From Planctomycetota bacterium (GTDB lineage Bacteria > Planctomycetota > UBA1135 > JADKAF01): DNA of 64,000 nucleotides. Positions within the stretch are counted from its first letter, which is position 1. Each line of letters starts with the position of its first letter. The stretch covers positions 5,394,001-5,458,000 of the forward strand of contig JADKAF010000001.1 of assembly GCA_016719295.1 (NCBI GenBank), given 5' to 3'. A program made the position numbers and the translations under genes. The notes under the pieces were generated by a model. The model had not been told where the DNA came from. It worked only from the letters and a program-made list of their open reading frames with translations, and ran no database searches. This document shows positions 61,499-64,000 of the stretch, piece by piece.

Positions 61499-62638
61499 AT
61501 GCTCGCTGCTGCAGCTCTCTCCACGGCGCTCTCGCTCGCCGCTTCTCCCTTCTCTCTCCTGGCGATTCAGGACCCCGTGGCACCGGCGCCGGACCGGAGC
61601 GTGTTTCGCATCGAAGGCGAGGAGATCGTGCTGGGCGTCCAGGAGGGACCGAAGGCTCTGACGCTCCTCGACCTGGCGCGCGAGGTCGGCGAGCTCGAGA
61701 AGATCAGCTTCTATCTCCCCGAGCGCGGGGACGAGGACGCGCTGCGGAAGGAGCAGGTCCGCCTGCTGCGCGAGCTGCGCGTTCCGAAGCTGCAAGCTCG
61801 CGAGCTGCTGGAGAACCTCCTGAAGCAGCACAACTTCGCCATGGTGGAGCAAGGTGAAGCGCCGCTGCGCACCGTGCGTCTCGTCCGCATGCAGGGAGAG
61901 GGGCTCCAAGCCCTGAAGTCCTCGCTTCGCTTCGTGCCACCCGCGGAGCTGGAGGGCTATCGCAACCGCTCTGGGTCCCTCGTCGTGACCACGCTGAGCC
62001 TGCAGCACCTGAACCCTCAAGCGGCGACGACGATGCTCTCGCGCTTCTTCTCGAACGCCGCTCTCGAGGGCTTCGCCTCGATCAACGACGGAACGAGCTC
62101 TCCGGCGTTGATGATCGTCGGCTTCGGTCCCACGCTCTGCGCGATCCGCGACTTGATCCAGTCTCTCGATGTGCCCGCGCGTGGGGACTCCGGAGTCGAA
62201 GAGCTCCACTTCGGCATCGAGCTCTGGGAGATCGAAGACGCCAGCCTCGGCAGCGCGCTCGCGGAGCTCAGCAAGCCGGAAGAGATCGCGGAGCGGCTGC
62301 GCGCCAGCGGCAGGAAGCAGGGTCCCTTCTCCGTTCGCGCTTCCCTGATCACCGGTAAGCCCATGAGCGTGCCGATTCCAGCAGCGCCTTCGGCCTCCGA
62401 CGCCGCGAATCGAACGGGGCAGCTCGAGATCACGGCGCAGCGTCAGGACGCCGAGCGCTTCCAGGTCAGCGTGAAGTGGCAAGGCGCCACGTCGACGAGC
62501 AAGGCGGAAGAGGCGCATGCCGCCAACGCTCTGCACATCTCGAGCGCCATGTTGATGAAGCCGGGCGAGCTCCGCGTCGTGACGATGGCACCCGATGCGT
62601 CCCGCACCTTGGTCGTCCTCTTGCGCCTACGAGGGTGA
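61499..62638 (+). CDS. Secretin N-domain-like exported protein
   Basis: ATG 61499 gives 379 aa with a signal peptide (LSTALSLAASPFSLLAIQ). Residues about 45-115 look like an N0/STN-type domain (GPKALTLLDLAREVGELEKI; LLENLLKQHNFAMVEQGEAP). Residues about 155-225 carry the secretin N-domain signature (LVVTTLSLQHLNPQAATTML; ALMIVGFGPTLCAIRDLIQS LDVP). The C-terminal ~150 residues are not a secretin beta-barrel, so this is not a complete GspD/PilQ channel. It may be an accessory piece of an envelope machine. The stop codon touches a family B palindrome. Confidence 0.72.
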   Translation: MLAAAALSTALSLAASPFSLLAIQDPVAPAPDRSVFRIEGEEIVLGVQEGPKALTLLDLAREVGELEKISFYLPERGDEDALRKEQVRLLRELRVPKLQARELLENLLKQHNFAMVEQGEAPLRTVRLVRMQGEGLQALKSSLRFVPPAELEGYRNRSGSLVVTTLSLQHLNPQAATTMLSRFFSNAALEGFASINDGTSSPALMIVGFGPTLCAIRDLIQSLDVPARGDSGVEELHFGIELWEIEDASLGSALAELSKPEEIAERLRASGRKQGPFSVRASLITGKPMSVPIPAAPSASDAANRTGQLEITAQRQDAERFQVSVKWQGATSTSKAEEAHAANALHISSAMLMKPGELRVVTMAPDASRTLVVLLRLRG

Positions 62639-62676
62639 CTGCACAGTAACGGTGCCTGACACCTTCACTGTGCCGT
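62638..62676. repeat. Inverted repeat family B, copy 6
   Basis: Arms ACTGCACAGTAACGGTGCC and GACACCTTCACTGTGCCGT around a central T, partly diverged. It sits between convergent genes: it begins at the last base of the secretin-like stop codon and contains the rtcA stop codon (TCA at 62665-62667). Confidence 0.85.
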
Positions 62677-63684
62677 GAGGATCCAGGTGCCAGGTTCGCT
62701 GGTGTCTTCGGCGAGTGTGAAGCGCACGGGGAGGAAGCGCTCGATCACCTGCGCGTTGGTGCGCGTGTGCTCCGTCGGCGGCAGCGTGCGAAAGCTGCCG
62801 CCGCCGGCGAGTGCCAGCGGCAGGAGGAGCTGATCGGCCAGGTGCTCGCCGACGGGGACGCGCGCGGCGAGGAGCCGCAGCGTCTCGTCGGCGGCGTTCG
62901 TCGCGACCTCTTCGGCGGGCAGGCCCTTCTCGCCGAGCGTACTCACGAGCTCGCGTGAGGCGCCGAGATCGAGCTCGATCAGGATCGCGTTGCCCGGGCC
63001 GGGCGAAGCGACGTTCTCGGTGCGCACCGTTCTAGCATCGAGGCCGAGGCGCGAGCGCACGAGCGTCGCTTCGCGTTCGGCGACATGGGGCGAGAGGTTC
63101 GCGCAGACGATGCGGGCCTGCGCTGCACGCGGAGCTCGCGGGCGCTCGAGCAGCTCGAGGGGACGCCACTGCGCGGGCTCGATGCGCGCGAACGCGACAC
63201 CGCCGCCCGCGGGATAGAAGCCGTGGACCGCGAGCTCCAGCTCGAAGGGCGCCCCCATCCGCGCGAGGAGCGGGGCGAAGGCGCGCTGCAGGAAGTCCGC
63301 CGTCGGCGCCATCGGATTGTGCGTGCCGCCGCGGAGCTCGACCGTCGAGGGCACCTCCGCGCAGAGCAGCGCGGGGAGCACCGTCTGCAGGACGAGCATC
63401 GTGCTGCCGGCGGTGGAGATCGTGAAGCGGTAGCTCCCGCCGCGGATCTTGCCCGGGCGGAACGCGAGCCGCGTCGAGCCGAGCTCGGCGCCCTCGACGC
63501 GCGCGGAGCCGATCTCGGCCGCGGCCTGGACCGCGGTGAGATGCTGGCGCTGGAGGCCCGGCTTCGCGCGCTGCTGGCGGATCTTCTCCAGCAGGAACGG
63601 CTGGCCCGTGATCAGCGCGAGCGAGAGCGCGCTGCGCAGGATCTGGCCACCGCCCTCGCCCATCGAGCCATCGAGTTCGATCAT
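62665..63684 (-). CDS. rtcA: RNA 3'-terminal phosphate cyclase
   Basis: 339 aa. Signature GEGGGQILRSALSLALITG at the N-terminus, THNPMAPTADFL, and the adenylylated histidine His281 in VGEHLADQLLLPLAL. RtcA converts RNA 3'-phosphates to 2',3'-cyclic phosphates through an AMP-enzyme intermediate. It lies 9 nt downstream of rtcB on the same strand, the usual RNA-repair pair. The last codons and stop lie in a family B palindrome. Confidence 0.95.
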   Translation of the reverse strand: MIELDGSMGEGGGQILRSALSLALITGQPFLLEKIRQQRAKPGLQRQHLTAVQAAAEIGSARVEGAELGSTRLAFRPGKIRGGSYRFTISTAGSTMLVLQTVLPALLCAEVPSTVELRGGTHNPMAPTADFLQRAFAPLLARMGAPFELELAVHGFYPAGGGVAFARIEPAQWRPLELLERPRAPRAAQARIVCANLSPHVAEREATLVRSRLGLDARTVRTENVASPGPGNAILIELDLGASRELVSTLGEKGLPAEEVATNAADETLRLLAARVPVGEHLADQLLLPLALAGGGSFRTLPPTEHTRTNAQVIERFLPVRFTLAEDTSEPGTWILTAQ

Positions 63685-63693
63685 CGCCGCACG

Positions 63694-64000
<307 letters not shown>

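Overview
The window is GC-rich bacterial chromosome with no rRNA, tRNA, CRISPR array, transposase or phage gene that I can see. Three things point to Planctomycetota or a close relative. Many secreted proteins have short Ala-rich signal peptides ending in ...AQ and share a recurring module of about 100 residues. A serine/threonine kinase with a long helical-repeat tail sits back to back with an ECF sigma gene. There are several HEAT, beta-helix and PKD/LamG envelope proteins. The taxonomic call is an inference; no phylogenetic marker was compared.

Layout. 1-12 kb: secreted and envelope proteins (end of a truncated gene, ankyrin membrane protein, beta-helix protein, metallophosphoesterase lipoprotein, HEAT-repeat protein, CDF metal transporter, second beta-helix protein). 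12-15 kb: a tightly overlapping run of a DUF2007/zinc-ribbon protein, a CPBP protease, a propeller-like membrane protein and an HTTM protein. 15-21.5 kb: deoC, an aldehyde dehydrogenase pair that looks like a split ALDH16, and valS with an apparent frameshift. 21.6-31.4 kb: a secreted triple-repeat protein, a CBS protein, a kinase-like protein fused in frame to a ribosome-hibernation-like domain, then a minus-strand run (alpha-L-fucosidase lipoprotein, saccharopine-dehydrogenase-like enzyme, carboxypeptidase-regulatory-like protein) and an orphan FliL-like protein. 31.5-37.8 kb: a CHASE2 class III cyclase, an SH3 protein, an M48 protease, an MscS channel with a cyclic-nucleotide-binding domain, and a secreted protein. 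37.9-41.6 kb: a self-contained exosortase cassette (VIT-domain protein with a PEP-CTERM tail, exosortase, EpsI-like protein). 42.7-45.9 kb: a minus-strand fatty-acyl operon (FabG-like, ketosynthase, ACP, LpxL-like acyltransferase). 46-49.2 kb: yaeQ, and a D-lactate dehydrogenase/pyruvate kinase pair. 49.5-55.5 kb: ECF sigma factor, Ser/Thr kinase, and a secreted SxxK hydrolase with N-terminal tandem repeats. 55.7-58 kb: engB, a truncated haemoglobin, an MFS transporter. 58-62.6 kb: secreted PKD/LamG protein, a secreted protein with a frameshifted signal peptide, and a secretin-domain protein. 62.7-64 kb: rtcA and the 3' end of rtcB.

Two features stand out. The exosortase cassette encodes both the sorting enzyme and a probable dedicated substrate whose C-terminus reads PEP, hydrophobic helix, Arg-Arg. 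In addition, nine long inverted repeats of three related types (core GGTGCC-N-GGCACC, or GGGGTCAGACCCC) lie within 0-27 nt of a stop codon in every case. Arm positions covary between copies, and four genes end inside an element. They look like REP-type mobile palindromes that serve as 3'-end or terminator structures. No REP transposase is present in the window.
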